DNA from: Botrimarina hoheduenensis
Lineage (GTDB): Bacteria; Planctomycetota; Planctomycetia; Pirellulales; Lacipirellulaceae
Assembly: GCF_007859815.1 (NCBI RefSeq)
Contig: NZ_SJPH01000006.1
Location: forward strand, 1-64,000
Length of the DNA stretch: 64,000 nt
Direction: 5' to 3'
Below, one piece after another: positions 1 through 10,014 of this stretch. The notes under the pieces were generated by a model that saw only the letters and a list, made by a program, of their open reading frames with translations, searched no databases and was not told where the DNA came from. Both the position numbers and the translations under genes were made by a program. Numbering within the stretch: position 1 is the stretch's first letter; each line of letters opens with the position of its first letter.

Positions 1-474
1 AGATCGGCTGCGCAAAAGCGACATTCGAGGGGCGGATTCGCGGAAGAGCTAACCTGCCGAGGTGACGGGTACCGACGCGAGTACGTTGCGGCTGGAACCC
101 GCCGCGGGTGAGGCAACCTCAGCAAGTTGTACGAAAAGATGGCTGCGGTCGGTCTTGCTCCGCGGAAGCCCTAGGGGCAGGCGCAAGCGCTTAGGGCGGC
201 AATTCGACTACTAGGTCGATTTACCCGCTTTCGAGCGGACCCATGGACCTACAGGGTTGACCCCGCTGACCCCTACAAGCCCCCGAGACCATATCCGCCT
301 TACCCAGCCTCTTGATAATGCACTCCTCCTCCCTTCTATCGAAGGAGCTTCCTCCCCCGGATTTCACCTTGGTCAGAATCGCTCATCCGGAGTTGCCCAA
401 TTTCAAGACGGAAGAGCAGAATCACGCTTGGCGATAGGCCTTGGTGTCGGACCCTGCGGGGCATGGGCGCTTCG
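1..474. other. intergenic or gene-end region, no gene recognised
   Basis: No convincing coding region, RNA gene or strong hairpin is visible here. A plus-strand reading frame runs from the window edge to a stop at 50-52 and could be the last codons of a gene that starts outside, but 16 codons are too few to support it. The rest of the stretch has no recognisable motif. Confidence 0.4.
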
Positions 475-2763
475 TCACTCCCGTTTGTCGATCAACAGCG
501 TAACCGATGGGTCTCTCGAACCCTTGAACCGATAACCGACGTGGTCGCGGGGTTGGCCCCTTCTGCTGTAACCCTTTGTCGCTCGCTTCAGGCGCCCCTC
601 CTCGAGCCACGGCTGGATCGTCACACGCTCTAGCGGGCTGCCTTCCACGGAGATGGACTTCTCGACACCTCGTTCGGTCACCTTGCGCCGGTAGGAGATC
701 CGCGGCCAGTGCCTGACTCCGCCGCTGTCGACGGGGAAGCGAACCTCCATCGACTCCCACTCTTCGGGCATGTTGTCGCAAACCGTCAGCTCATCATCGG
801 GAACCGAGTACTCGATCCCCGCCATCCCCTCCAAGAAAAGGAGTATCTTCCCGGCGTTGAAGTTGGAGTACTGATCGCCCCAAGGCTCCGGCCCTGCGCC
901 CCAAGCCTCTGGCGCGATCGGGATCCCCCAATGCATGTTGTAGCCCCTCAGGTGAGCCAGGGCGCACTGATTCGCGATCCGGCCTACGCGGCTCTTGTAC
1001 ATGCCGAGCAGGGCGTAGTAGTTCGTGTCGGGAGTCGAGGAAAACTCCGGATCGAAGACATTCTCTAACGCGGGAATCGCACGTGACGACAGGGGGACTT
1101 TCCAGAAGAATCCCTTCTCGGTGTCAACGGCCCACTCGCGCGCCATCTCATGCGCCCAGGCTTCGGGGAAGTAGCTGTTGCGGAGGTAAGCGAAGCCGGA
1201 CCAGTTCGGGTGCTCTCGCCCGCCTCCGAAGAAGCGAGGACGCTCCTTCTCCCACATGGACGAGAGCCAAGCTTCCCGGCCGTCGATCTGGACGAGCCGC
1301 AACCAGCGGTCGGGGTCCGCGTCGCCAGTGAGTGCGGCCATATCACGGAGGCGCTCGGCTGCGTCGTAGTGGCAGCCCCAATGACTGTGCATGCCGTCCT
1401 TGAACAGCTCGCGGAAGTAGTCGTCGTAGCAGTCATGCAGGAACTGCTCGTCTCCGGTGTGTTGGTAGATCTGCCAAGCGCCGATCACATGCTCGGTCGT
1501 CGTGCCCCAGACGGGCGAGTACCAAGCGATCCCCTTGTTGTCGGGCAAGCTCCCGCCGTCACGCGCGTAGGGGAGCAGCGGCTTCCAGTGCAGCACGTTC
1601 CCGTACGCGTAGTACCGCTTGTCCGCCGTCCACGCGCCGACTTTGATCTGGAAGTTAGCGTCGTAGCGGTGCATCCCCAGAAAGTTGTTGACCGCCGTTT
1701 GCGTGTGCGGGTGAGTCTCCCAGCCTTCTTGAACGTCGATGTAGTACATCAGGTAGATCGACCACAAGAAGTAATAGACCTTGACCAGGTCCTCGTCCGA
1801 GCATCGGAAGTAGGGGACCTGGCGGTTCAGCAGGTCGTTCATGGCTCCGGTCTTTGCCGCCAAGGCGGCTGGTGCGTCTGACAGTACCGCCTGCGCGGCG
1901 TCCCTTGCCTGGTCGTAGCGGTCGTCCATTGCCCAGGCGATCGCCGTCCCCTGTCGGTCGCAAGGAACCTGAAAGGAGTAGTGGCACTGCCCCATGTCAT
2001 CGACGCGGGACGCGAATCGCTCGATAGGCTTGGAAGCCGATAAGACCGTGCTCATCCCATCGTAGATGAGCTTGCCGGCGGTTGTCTCATCTCGGACCGG
2101 ATGAGTGATGACCTCACCACCTTCTGCGACGTGCACCGCGTTGCCGGCTTCGTCGAAGCGCACGGTCGCCGTTGATCGAAGACTCTGATTAGGGAAGTAG
2201 AGGCTGCGGCCTTCGAACTCGATCCGGATCGGCTTGTCCGATCGGATGATCGAACACCCCGCATCGTTGCCGGCGATGAACTTCTCCTCGTAGATGCGAA
2301 CCCCACCAACCTTGTACTTGCAGATAACCTTGTCGGGTCGCCACGTCATCGACACGGGTGCCGGCGTGCGATAGCGCTTGCCATCGACGAGGACCGTGCC
2401 ATACGCGACGCGTGTGTTTATATAGAACTCCCACCCACGGAAGTCGTGCCCGTATCCGCTCCCCTCGTGCCTAGCGAGCCCAAAGCCACGGCCACGCAGG
2501 TCGTGGAAGAAGGGATGCGTCAGGCCGAGCGTCTCGTCCTCGTGCGGTTGGTAGCAGTGGTAGGCGCCGCCAACGTAGTACGTCTTGTTGCCGGCCAAGA
2601 AGGCGTGCTTGCGGCCTTGGATCTCCTGGCTCAGCATCTCGCAGTAGTCAGTGTACGGCGGCGGGTCGCCCGCCTCCGCCTCGTGTGCGACGACGCAGGA
2701 CGCACCAACCGATGCGCAAGCGATCACCAAGCGCCGACTCACGCGACGAGACAGGTTGATCAC
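475..2763 (-). CDS. exported six-hairpin (alpha/alpha)6 glycosidase-like protein, family not identified
   Basis: This is a large exported protein of about 760 residues. An N-terminal RRVSRR followed by a hydrophobic stretch and an AEA-type cleavage site near residue 31 forms a signal peptide. The first third looks like a beta-sandwich, and the rest is rich in Trp and Tyr in a pattern typical of (alpha/alpha)6-barrel glycoside hydrolases of the MGH1-like kind. I cannot assign a CAZy family or catalytic residues. The chosen start is a GTG at 2763, because GGAGGTGA lies 5-8 bases before it; that Shine-Dalgarno overlaps the stop codon of the upstream sulfatase. An ATG at 2778 is the alternative. 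It is the last gene of a three-gene operon GH127-like, sulfatase, this gene, which suggests extracytoplasmic processing of a sulfated glycan. Confidence 0.6.
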   Translation of the reverse strand: MINLSRRVSRRLVIACASVGASCVVAHEAEAGDPPPYTDYCEMLSQEIQGRKHAFLAGNKTYYVGGAYHCYQPHEDETLGLTHPFFHDLRGRGFGLARHEGSGYGHDFRGWEFYINTRVAYGTVLVDGKRYRTPAPVSMTWRPDKVICKYKVGGVRIYEEKFIAGNDAGCSIIRSDKPIRIEFEGRSLYFPNQSLRSTATVRFDEAGNAVHVAEGGEVITHPVRDETTAGKLIYDGMSTVLSASKPIERFASRVDDMGQCHYSFQVPCDRQGTAIAWAMDDRYDQARDAAQAVLSDAPAALAAKTGAMNDLLNRQVPYFRCSDEDLVKVYYFLWSIYLMYYIDVQEGWETHPHTQTAVNNFLGMHRYDANFQIKVGAWTADKRYYAYGNVLHWKPLLPYARDGGSLPDNKGIAWYSPVWGTTTEHVIGAWQIYQHTGDEQFLHDCYDDYFRELFKDGMHSHWGCHYDAAERLRDMAALTGDADPDRWLRLVQIDGREAWLSSMWEKERPRFFGGGREHPNWSGFAYLRNSYFPEAWAHEMAREWAVDTEKGFFWKVPLSSRAIPALENVFDPEFSSTPDTNYYALLGMYKSRVGRIANQCALAHLRGYNMHWGIPIAPEAWGAGPEPWGDQYSNFNAGKILLFLEGMAGIEYSVPDDELTVCDNMPEEWESMEVRFPVDSGGVRHWPRISYRRKVTERGVEKSISVEGSPLERVTIQPWLEEGRLKRATKGYSRRGQPRDHVGYRFKGSRDPSVTLLIDKRE

Positions 2764-2768
2764 AGCGC

Positions 2769-4238
2769 TCACCTCCATTCGGTCTCCGCCCGAGCGCGAT
2801 GTGTGCTCTCCAACGCATTGGCATGTCGTCGCAGTACGGCTTGGTCTGGCTCGGGACGCTCGCGCTCCCGCTGCACGTAGCGATTGAGTTCGCGGATTCT
2901 CGCGTCGAACATATCGTCAAGATCCTCGGCTTCGACCTCGTCAAGGTAGTCGAGTAGCCGTCCGCGAAGTCGTGCGGTCTGCTCGGGAAGCCGCTCGGAC
3001 AGATCGGTCGTCTCGGCGAGGTCCTGCGCCAGGTCGTAGAGACGCACCTCGTCGGTATGCAGGTTCATGACGAGCTTAAGGTCCCCATCGCGGATGGCCG
3101 ACATCGGCAGGGCGCCTCCGTACCAGGGGAAGTGAAAGATCAACTCGGGCGTGTTTCGTGAGATGACGCCCTCGTTCCCCTTCTCGAAGGCGTCGAGAAG
3201 GCTGCCGCCATCAAACTCCACCGGCAGGGCGTCGCCTCCGAGCAGATCGTTGATCGTGGGGTACAAGTCCCAGCCCGCGACCGGATGGTCGCAGGTAGCT
3301 CCGCTCATAACCCTTGGGCCTACCACAAGGGTCGAAACACGAATGCCCCCCTCCCAAAGCTGCGCCTTGCCACCTCGCAGGGTGCCCTTCGCCCGAAACA
3401 TCTCGGCACCGTTGTCGGACGTGAAGATGACGTAGGTATCGTCGTCGATGCCGAGCCGCTCTAGGGCGTCGAGCAGCTCGCCAAGGCTCGAATCCAAGTC
3501 CTCGATCATCGCAGCGTAGGTAGGCAGATTCTTCTTGTCGATCTGCTTGGCGCGAGCGAGATCGCGGTACTTCTCGATCGTCTTCTCCCGTGCAGCGAGT
3601 CCCACGTGGACCGCGTAGTGGGAGACCTGCATGAAGAAGGGACGCCCCGCGGACGCCTGCTCCTCCAGGAAGTCGATGGCCCGCCGCGTGACGCTGAAGA
3701 TCCGCTTTGGGTCTTCCGGTGGCAGCGGCGTCCTCGCTTGGACGTCGAGATAGTCGCCTTCACCGTTGTTGGTGTTGCCGTCGGAAACGTCGTATCCGGC
3801 GTGTTCCGGAGACCGTGGGTGGAATCCCCATTTGCCAAAGTGCGCCGTGACATACTCGGAGTCGATGCGCTTGATCCTCTCGGCGATCGACACCTCATCT
3901 TTGCAATCGATCCCACGTTCCGCTGCGAGCACGTCGTGAACGACCGTTTGCCGCAATCGGCAAGGCGTCTTGCCGAACTGGATGCCGGCCCGAGAGGGCG
4001 TGCACGTGGGAGCACATGCGTAGGCGTTGGAGAACACCATCCCCTTCCTGGCCATTCGCTCCAGCGTGGGGGTCTGAAAGAACTGGCTCCGGGAATCCGC
4101 AAGGTCTGGCATCATCGGGACCGAGGTGTCGGTCCATCCCAAGTCATCCGCAAAGACCAGGACGATGTTCGGCTTGCTCGACGCAACCCCGCATGAGCAG
4201 AGAAACCCCATCAGGCAGAACACGATGATGCGACGCAT
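2769..4238 (-). CDS. exported formylglycine-dependent sulfatase (arylsulfatase family, S1)
   Basis: The 489-residue protein starts with a signal peptide containing CSCG and then KPNIVLVFADDLGW, the N-terminal metal-binding signature of type I sulfatases (two Asp). The formylglycine motif CTPSRAG begins at Cys79, so the active-site Cys should be converted by a formylglycine-generating enzyme. A TSDNGAE segment provides further metal ligands. The expected activity is hydrolysis of a sulfate ester on a polysaccharide or oligosaccharide in the periplasm or outside the cell; the exact substrate cannot be read from sequence. It lies 20 bases after the GH127-like gene and its stop overlaps the Shine-Dalgarno of the next gene, so the three are very likely cotranscribed. 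Confidence 0.88.
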   Translation of the reverse strand: MRRIIVFCLMGFLCSCGVASSKPNIVLVFADDLGWTDTSVPMMPDLADSRSQFFQTPTLERMARKGMVFSNAYACAPTCTPSRAGIQFGKTPCRLRQTVVHDVLAAERGIDCKDEVSIAERIKRIDSEYVTAHFGKWGFHPRSPEHAGYDVSDGNTNNGEGDYLDVQARTPLPPEDPKRIFSVTRRAIDFLEEQASAGRPFFMQVSHYAVHVGLAAREKTIEKYRDLARAKQIDKKNLPTYAAMIEDLDSSLGELLDALERLGIDDDTYVIFTSDNGAEMFRAKGTLRGGKAQLWEGGIRVSTLVVGPRVMSGATCDHPVAGWDLYPTINDLLGGDALPVEFDGGSLLDAFEKGNEGVISRNTPELIFHFPWYGGALPMSAIRDGDLKLVMNLHTDEVRLYDLAQDLAETTDLSERLPEQTARLRGRLLDYLDEVEAEDLDDMFDARIRELNRYVQRERERPEPDQAVLRRHANALESTHRARAETEWR

Positions 4239-4258
4239 GATCCGACCCGTGGTTGAGT

Positions 4259-6463
4259 CTAAGGAAAAGCGGAAAGACCGGAGACGTTGATCGCTGTGCC
4301 GGAGGACCCCGGGTTGCTGCGCCCGATCACGGTCACCTCGATCGTGTGTTCACCCGGAGCAAGGTCCGTGGCCGACCACCGGAAGGGGACTTCGCGTTGG
4401 TCCATACGGCCGACATGTACTCCCGCGTAGGCGTACTGATCGACCTCGCCGAAGTCTTCGCCATCGATTGCCACGGCCGCGATCCCTCCGTCGTCGAATC
4501 GGCGCCCCTTCCAGGTGACCGCCGTCCCGTTGAACTTGGCTGAGAAGCTTGCTCCGCGCTCTTCGCTGCGTCTCGCCGCGCCCTCAGTTCGCCAGTCGCC
4601 GGCGAACTGCACACCGGTCAGAGCGATCCGCTTGCGGCCTTCGCGATTGAAGTACATGAGATAGAACTCACCCGCGTTGACGTCGTAGAACGGCCGGAGT
4701 TCTTGGTTCGTGTGGAGGTTGCGTGCGCGATTGATACGGACGTCGGCGCCAACCTCCAGGTAGTCCGCAGGGTATCGAAGCCCGCTATCGGCAGGCAGTG
4801 CGTCTTCCGTGTCGCGGGCGGTCGCCTGCACCATGACAACGGGGCCGCACATCACGGCAACCGGCGAGACGTACCCTGGCAGCGGTTCCGCCCGTGGCGT
4901 GATGTCGAAGGTAAGCGTGACGACATCCCCGGGGGACCACTCCCGCTTGAGCTCTGCCCAGGCGCCGGGCACGGTCTCGACGTCTTGAGTCTGCTCGTTG
5001 ATGGCGACACCGACTCCGTCTGAGGCCCACAAGGGCACACGGATCTTGACGCCAAACTCTTTCGCTGTGTCAGTCTCGATGCGGAGGCGGACAACGTGGT
5101 CTTCCGGGAACCGGGTCTCCTGGACGACACGCACACGGCCCACCGGCCTCTGCCACTCGACCGCGGACGGGAGGAACAGATTGACGTAAAGGCTGTCGTC
5201 GTCGTGGAAGTAGATCAGGTTGTGGTAGTCAGCAACGGTCTGAGGCAGCGATCCCTGACAGCAGAACCAGACCGTGCTGAGCGACTTCTGCGCGCCGTAC
5301 GTGTTGTAGCTCGACCCGTACATGATCATGCCGTAGTCGTTCATCGGGAGCATGGCGCCGACACCGTTGTAGACGAGCCGCTCGATCCAATCGCCGTAGT
5401 GGGCGTCGCCGGTGAACTCCATCAGGTAGCGAGCGAGCTTGAAGCCGGCCCAAGAGCCGCACGAGGTCTCGAAGTGGAATCGTACATCGACGTTCGCCTC
5501 GCCGCGGCGGATGCCCACCAGCGTTTCTGGTAGGCCGTTTGGCACGATGAAGCTCTCCTCGGGGCCGAACCCGCCGGTGGCAAAGAGCTGTGTGTCCTTC
5601 AGGAAATCATACCCGTTGACGATCGCGTCGAGGTAGCGCTGCTCACCGTTCGCGCTGTACGCCATCGCGGCGCTGCTGAGAGAATTGACATGGCTGTACG
5701 CGTGGTAGCTTGGGTGTTGCTTGGCGTGCTTGAGCTCAGCAAAGACATCGCCGCGAGTCGCGAGCACGTCCCAGAAGTCGGAGTACTCCCAGACCTTCGC
5801 GAAGTCATCGTAGCGCTGCTCGCCGGTGAGCTCGTAGGCTCGGTAGAGGTTCTCTGACAGCGTGTACCACTCTGTGGGGAGGGCGTACTCGTTGGATCGG
5901 TCGAGGTTGGCTTCCGCCCAGGTCGTTATCTTGTCGAGATAGCCGAGCGCGTCGTCGCAGCCGGCGTACTCGTACATGTCGACGAGGCCGCCCACGAACT
6001 TGTCGTAGTCGTAGTGCCCGCCTTGGCCGTGTTCGTAGCCGTAGGAGCCGTCTTCGCCGATGGTCTTTGCCCATTCGCGCATGAGGTAGACCGCGCGGTC
6101 GCGGACGGCGACGTCTCCGGTGACGCGGTAGATGCGGGCAAAGCCCGCCAGCCATTGACCGAAGGAAAGCGGCCGTTCGCTATAGGCGCCCCCCAGGTCC
6201 TTGCCGGGCGCCCAATCTCGGTCCTTGAGCCTGAATCCACGAAGAAGGTCGTTCGGGCGTAGCCGCATATAGAAGTCACGCACCTGACGGAACTGGGCTT
6301 CGTGCCGCGAAGGGAGCAACTCGACGTGGCGGTAGTTAAAGGAGCGGATCGCTCGGTCGCCTTGGCGCCCGGCGGCGTAGGCAGTCTGGGACAGCTCGTC
6401 GGCTGCGTGCAGATCGGGCGCGGCGACCGCCGCGAAGTTCAGAAGCAATAGCAGTCGCATCAT
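4259..6463 (-). CDS. exported GH127-like (DUF1680) beta-L-arabinofuranosidase-family protein with variant metal motif
   Basis: The protein has about 734 residues from the ATG at 6463, which directly precedes a Leu-rich signal peptide ending in LHA; an upstream ATG at 6514 would add 17 residues ahead of it. The body is an (alpha/alpha)6-barrel of the DUF1680/GH127 type with FCCQGSLPQ around residues 400-403, matching the Cys-Cys pair that helps bind zinc in characterised GH127 enzymes. The upstream element reads HFETSCGSW, that is Glu-Thr-Ser-Cys, instead of the usual Glu-Thr-Cys, so activity or metal site may differ. The C-terminal 130 residues look like a beta-sandwich carbohydrate-binding domain. 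It is the first gene of an operon with a sulfatase and a glycosidase-like protein, divergent from the DUF1559 gene at 6653. Confidence 0.75.
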   Translation of the reverse strand: MMRLLLLLNFAAVAAPDLHAADELSQTAYAAGRQGDRAIRSFNYRHVELLPSRHEAQFRQVRDFYMRLRPNDLLRGFRLKDRDWAPGKDLGGAYSERPLSFGQWLAGFARIYRVTGDVAVRDRAVYLMREWAKTIGEDGSYGYEHGQGGHYDYDKFVGGLVDMYEYAGCDDALGYLDKITTWAEANLDRSNEYALPTEWYTLSENLYRAYELTGEQRYDDFAKVWEYSDFWDVLATRGDVFAELKHAKQHPSYHAYSHVNSLSSAAMAYSANGEQRYLDAIVNGYDFLKDTQLFATGGFGPEESFIVPNGLPETLVGIRRGEANVDVRFHFETSCGSWAGFKLARYLMEFTGDAHYGDWIERLVYNGVGAMLPMNDYGMIMYGSSYNTYGAQKSLSTVWFCCQGSLPQTVADYHNLIYFHDDDSLYVNLFLPSAVEWQRPVGRVRVVQETRFPEDHVVRLRIETDTAKEFGVKIRVPLWASDGVGVAINEQTQDVETVPGAWAELKREWSPGDVVTLTFDITPRAEPLPGYVSPVAVMCGPVVMVQATARDTEDALPADSGLRYPADYLEVGADVRINRARNLHTNQELRPFYDVNAGEFYLMYFNREGRKRIALTGVQFAGDWRTEGAARRSEERGASFSAKFNGTAVTWKGRRFDDGGIAAVAIDGEDFGEVDQYAYAGVHVGRMDQREVPFRWSATDLAPGEHTIEVTVIGRSNPGSSGTAINVSGLSAFP

Positions 6464-6652
6464 GGGAGGAACGCGAGCGCGATAGGGTGGTGGCCGATTA
6501 GCTGACGACGTCACTCCGCTACAGCGCCGATCGACGACAAGTTGACGAGAAACTGGTCGATTTCGCCCGAGTTCTCACCGGCGTCCGAGGAATTGCGTGC
6601 AAACTCGTGGTCGTCTGGTTGTAGCCCTACAAGGGGCGTCCCGATTGAGCCG

Positions 6653-7720
6653 ATGCCAGCGCACAATCTGCGGGGTTGGCAACGGCAGTTCCGCAACGCG
6701 CGAAGCGCCGCCGTGTGCTCCAAGTCAAGAAACGCCGCCGTCCGCGTCCCGGTCGGTGGGCGGCTCGCGACGACGCTCGTCGAGCTGCTGGTCGTCCTGG
6801 CGATCGTGGGGATCCTGATCTCCCTACTACTGCCAGCGGTGCAATCCGCGCGTGAGGCGGCCCGCCGCACACACTGCATGAACACGCTCAAGCAGCTAGC
6901 GATCGCCGCGCTGTTGCACGAGGGCACACACAAGGCCTTTCCGACCGCTGGATGGGGTTGGACATTCCCTCGGGAAGTTCGGCGAGGCGACAGCGGCGGG
7001 TACCTCGGCCCGGCCATCCTTGGCGATCAATCTTGGGGGTGGCGCTACCAGCTGCTCCCGTTCATCGAGCACGCCGACCTCTGGGCGCTTGAGAACGACT
7101 TCGCGATCCGCGCCGCAAAACCGCCGCTGATCAGCTGCCCAAGCCGTCGTCCGACGACGTTCTATGGAGGGGAAGAAGGCGGCATTAGCTCGACGGTGTT
7201 GGGCGACTACGTCGGCAACGGAGGAGACACCGGGGAGAACGGGCTTCGGACACTGGGCCTCACGCCCGACCCGTTTTGCCGATGCCGCTTCCAGACGGGA
7301 ACCATCATCTGGTACGAGCCCAACGTTGTCGGGGCGACGACGAATCCGCTCAAGAATCCGCTCGTTCGCACGAATCTGATCACGGACGGGACGTCCCGCA
7401 CGATGCTCTTCGGCGAAAAGTACGTGAACGGCCTGTGGACGCAGGGAGGCTCCTGGGGAGACAACGCGGGATGGTACGTGGGGCGTAGCTGGGACACGCA
7501 GCGGTTCGCCGTACTCCGCCCCAGGCCCGACACCTACCTGACCGACCGTCCGGCAAGTCGCGTCCAGGGCAACCAGCAGTACAACTTCTTCGGCTCTGCC
7601 CATCCGACTGCGTTCAACTGCGTCATGGTTGACGGGTCGGTGACCGCATTCGGCTACGACGTGGATGGCATCGCGTTCGCTCGGGTCTGCAACCGCAGGG
7701 ACGGCGGCGTTGGGCCGTGA
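6653..7720 (+). CDS. DUF1559 pseudopilin-like protein (type II secretion-type N-terminus)
   Basis: The protein carries the N-terminal helix [16 protein letters not shown] followed by [14 protein letters not shown], the hallmark of planctomycete DUF1559 proteins, and near its end the second hallmark, [15 protein letters not shown] (H-x9-DG region). These proteins resemble type II secretion pseudopilins and are often found beside surface or degradative genes; their role is unproven. The usual cleavage site Gly|Phe before TLVE is replaced by Ala-Thr, so prepilin processing may be altered. The start is uncertain: ATG at 6653, GTG at 6713 and an upstream ATG at 6542 are all in frame, and all leave an unusually long N-terminal leader. 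It overlaps the next gene by four bases (GTGA). Confidence 0.8.
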   Translation: MPAHNLRGWQRQFRNARSAAVCSKSRNAAVRVPVGGRLATTLVELLVVLAIVGILISLLLPAVQSAREAARRTHCMNTLKQLAIAALLHEGTHKAFPTAGWGWTFPREVRRGDSGGYLGPAILGDQSWGWRYQLLPFIEHADLWALENDFAIRAAKPPLISCPSRRPTTFYGGEEGGISSTVLGDYVGNGGDTGENGLRTLGLTPDPFCRCRFQTGTIIWYEPNVVGATTNPLKNPLVRTNLITDGTSRTMLFGEKYVNGLWTQGGSWGDNAGWYVGRSWDTQRFAVLRPRPDTYLTDRPASRVQGNQQYNFFGSAHPTAFNCVMVDGSVTAFGYDVDGIAFARVCNRRDGGVGP

Positions 7721-8214
7721 CCGAGGCGATTCACATGCCAAGACTTCTATCGGAGGCGTCGCCTCTCTCGCCCAAGACCAGGTCGCTTCGGTTCGCGGTC
7801 ACGGTGATCGCCATCGCCCTGACGTCGGTGTCATGTCGACCTAACGAAACGGTCACACGCATCCCCGCAGACCACGCGCGGCTGCGAGGGATCGCCACCA
7901 TCTACGCCTACGCTGCCGCCGACCTGGGAAGGCCGCCGCGGTCCGTGGACGAACTCCTGCCGATCTTCGAGAAGGCGTCCATCACGGATCCGGATCAGAC
8001 CCTCACTTCTACGCGAGACGGCCAGCCGTTCGTGATCGTCTGGGGCGTCGATGTCGCCGGGGTGTACGCGGGCTCCGCGGCGCCGCTCGCCTACGAGCGT
8101 CTCGGCGTTGACGGGCGGCGGCTTGCCATTACCTGTGGGCTGCGGATCAAAGAAGTAAACGAGAGTGAGTTCGCCGTTCTCTCCTGGCCGTACGGTTACC
8201 AGCCCGAGGAGTAA
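7717..8214 (+). CDS. predicted lipoprotein of unknown function
   Basis: The 165-residue protein begins at a GTG that overlaps the TGA of the DUF1559 gene (GTGA). It has a hydrophobic segment ending in TSVSC, a lipobox, so the mature protein is probably a lipoprotein anchored from Cys40. The remaining 125 residues contain no motif I recognise. Small lipoproteins of this kind commonly follow DUF1559 genes in planctomycetes, where they may act with the pseudopilin (inference). It is convergent with the sulfatase gene that ends at 8281. Confidence 0.65.
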   Translation: MTEAIHMPRLLSEASPLSPKTRSLRFAVTVIAIALTSVSCRPNETVTRIPADHARLRGIATIYAYAAADLGRPPRSVDELLPIFEKASITDPDQTLTSTRDGQPFVIVWGVDVAGVYAGSAAPLAYERLGVDGRRLAITCGLRIKEVNESEFAVLSWPYGYQPEE

Positions 8215-8280
8215 TGCGTCGCCGTCGTATTCACACAGAGGGAGAGAAGGTGTGGTCCACGGCAATCTTTTAGAAGCGTC

Positions 8281-10014
8281 CTACTGCGGAACGGGAAACG
8301 GGTTGGGGCGCGAACTGCCGCGAGTTTCCGGGAACGGCACAACGTTCGAATGCTCCGCCCAGGTCCTCCAAGCTGTGCGGAGTTTGCTCGCGATCTGCGG
8401 ATGCTCGCCGATCAAGTTTTCCGTCTCGCTCCGATCCGTCGAGAGGTCGTACAGCTCCCAGCTTCCCGGATCGCGGTCGTCTAGCGTCACCAGCTTCCAA
8501 TCGCCCCGACGCACAGCCGAGTGGTTCAGGTGCTGCCAGAGGAGCGTACGGGTCTCGGGTTCTGAGGCCCGCTGAGTCCAGTAAGGCGCCATGCTGATCC
8601 CCGGAGCAGGCTTGATCTCTCGCCCGTTGTGCATCTTTGGGTACTCCGCGCCCGCGAGGTCACAGATGGTCGGCATCACGTCGATCAGGTGGAAGATCTG
8701 CTCATCTGCGATGTCGTCTGTGCGCTCGATGCCCGCGGGCCAATGCACGACGAAGGGTGAGGCGATGCCGCCTTCGTGGACAAACTGCTTGTACTTGCGG
8801 AGTGGCGTGTTGGAGAGGTGCGCCCAGCACTGCCCCTGCGAGATGCTCCAGCCGCCCGCCTTGCGCCACTGAGAGTAGGTCGACCGGGTGTGCTCCGGCC
8901 AGTTCATGCCGAACAGGTCGAGTTCCCCCGAGCATCCGTTGTCGGAGAAGAACATGATCACGGTGTTGTCGAGCGCGTCCTGGCGCCTCAGCTGCTCAAC
9001 GATGCGCCCGATTCCCTGATCCATACGGTCGACTTGAGCGGCGTACAAAGCACGCCGGAAGTCTAACTCCTCTTGTTCGGAGGGCGACAGCTCGTCCCAA
9101 GCGGGCAGGGACTCGCGGTCGAGCAGGTCCTTGAACACCAGCCCCTCGACAGCGACCTCTTCGTGCCTTCGGCCTCGGGGCAGCTTTTGCCCCGAACGGA
9201 GTAGGCCCATGCGTTTCATACGCTGGAACTTCTCCTCGCGGAGCTGGTTCCACCCCTTCAGGTAGCGACCTCGGTACTTCTCGATCAGCTCGTCCGGCGC
9301 CTCGAGCGGGAAGTGCGGCGCGTTAAAGCAGACGTGGAGGAGAAACGGCTCGGCCGGACGCTCTGCTGCTTGCTGGAGGTAGTCGATCGCCGCGTCAGTA
9401 AAGAAGTCGGTGGTGTAGAACTCCTGTTCGGGGTGGTACGGGTTGGTAGGGTTCTCTTGCGCCTCGATCAGGAGTTCGCCGTCGCGATAAACGTCGCACC
9501 CCTTGAGCACCTTCCAATAGCTGTCGATGTGCAGGTAGACGCCGGTGAACTGGTCGAATCCTCGGACCTCGGGAAGCGCCTCCGGCGTGTGGCCCGCGTG
9601 CCACTTTCCGACCATATACGTGCGGTAGCCGGCTGACTTAGCGACGTCACCGAACGTGACGCACTCGTCGTTGAGGCGCCCACGATACCCCGCGCCGGGG
9701 TAGCTGCGGTAGACCATCAACCCGACGCCCGCTTGATGGGGATAGAGACCCGTGAGCAGGCTCGCCCGGGAAGGGCAGCACCTGCCCGTGTTGTAGAACT
9801 GTGTCAGCCGCAGACCTTTCTGCGCGAGCGAATCGAGGTTCGGAGTCTCGATCTCGCCTCCGAAACAGCCGATGTCGGAGTAGCCGAGGTCGTCGGCGAA
9901 CAGGATGACGATGTTCGGGCGCGCCGCGACTCCCTCGCCGCATAGCACCGACGTCAACAGCACGAATGCGAGGAACCGTTCTGCGAAGGTCGCCATATAA
10001 CGGGTTGCAGCCAT
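8281..10014 (-). CDS. exported formylglycine-dependent sulfatase (S1 family)
   Basis: The 577-residue protein has a signal peptide, then RPNIVILFADDLGYSDIGCFG with the metal-binding Asp pair, and the formylglycine motif CCPSR at Cys79. MFFSDNGCSGE supplies later metal ligands. It should hydrolyse sulfate esters of a glycan outside the cytoplasm. The ATG at 10014 shares one base with the stop of the upstream GH127-like gene (TGATG), which indicates translational coupling; an ATG at 9996 is a possible alternative. The open frame extends upstream to 10470, but that part lies antisense to the neighbouring coding sequence and does not look like a protein. It is the last gene of an operon that starts near 15830. 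Confidence 0.88.
   Translation of the reverse strand: MAATRYMATFAERFLAFVLLTSVLCGEGVAARPNIVILFADDLGYSDIGCFGGEIETPNLDSLAQKGLRLTQFYNTGRCCPSRASLLTGLYPHQAGVGLMVYRSYPGAGYRGRLNDECVTFGDVAKSAGYRTYMVGKWHAGHTPEALPEVRGFDQFTGVYLHIDSYWKVLKGCDVYRDGELLIEAQENPTNPYHPEQEFYTTDFFTDAAIDYLQQAAERPAEPFLLHVCFNAPHFPLEAPDELIEKYRGRYLKGWNQLREEKFQRMKRMGLLRSGQKLPRGRRHEEVAVEGLVFKDLLDRESLPAWDELSPSEQEELDFRRALYAAQVDRMDQGIGRIVEQLRRQDALDNTVIMFFSDNGCSGELDLFGMNWPEHTRSTYSQWRKAGGWSISQGQCWAHLSNTPLRKYKQFVHEGGIASPFVVHWPAGIERTDDIADEQIFHLIDVMPTICDLAGAEYPKMHNGREIKPAPGISMAPYWTQRASEPETRTLLWQHLNHSAVRRGDWKLVTLDDRDPGSWELYDLSTDRSETENLIGEHPQIASKLRTAWRTWAEHSNVVPFPETRGSSRPNPFPVPQ

Noticed and set aside
257..535. Plus-strand frame of 92 codons at the window start
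   Set aside because: It has no domain, no ribosome binding site, and overlaps the 3' end of the glycosidase-like gene on the other strand.
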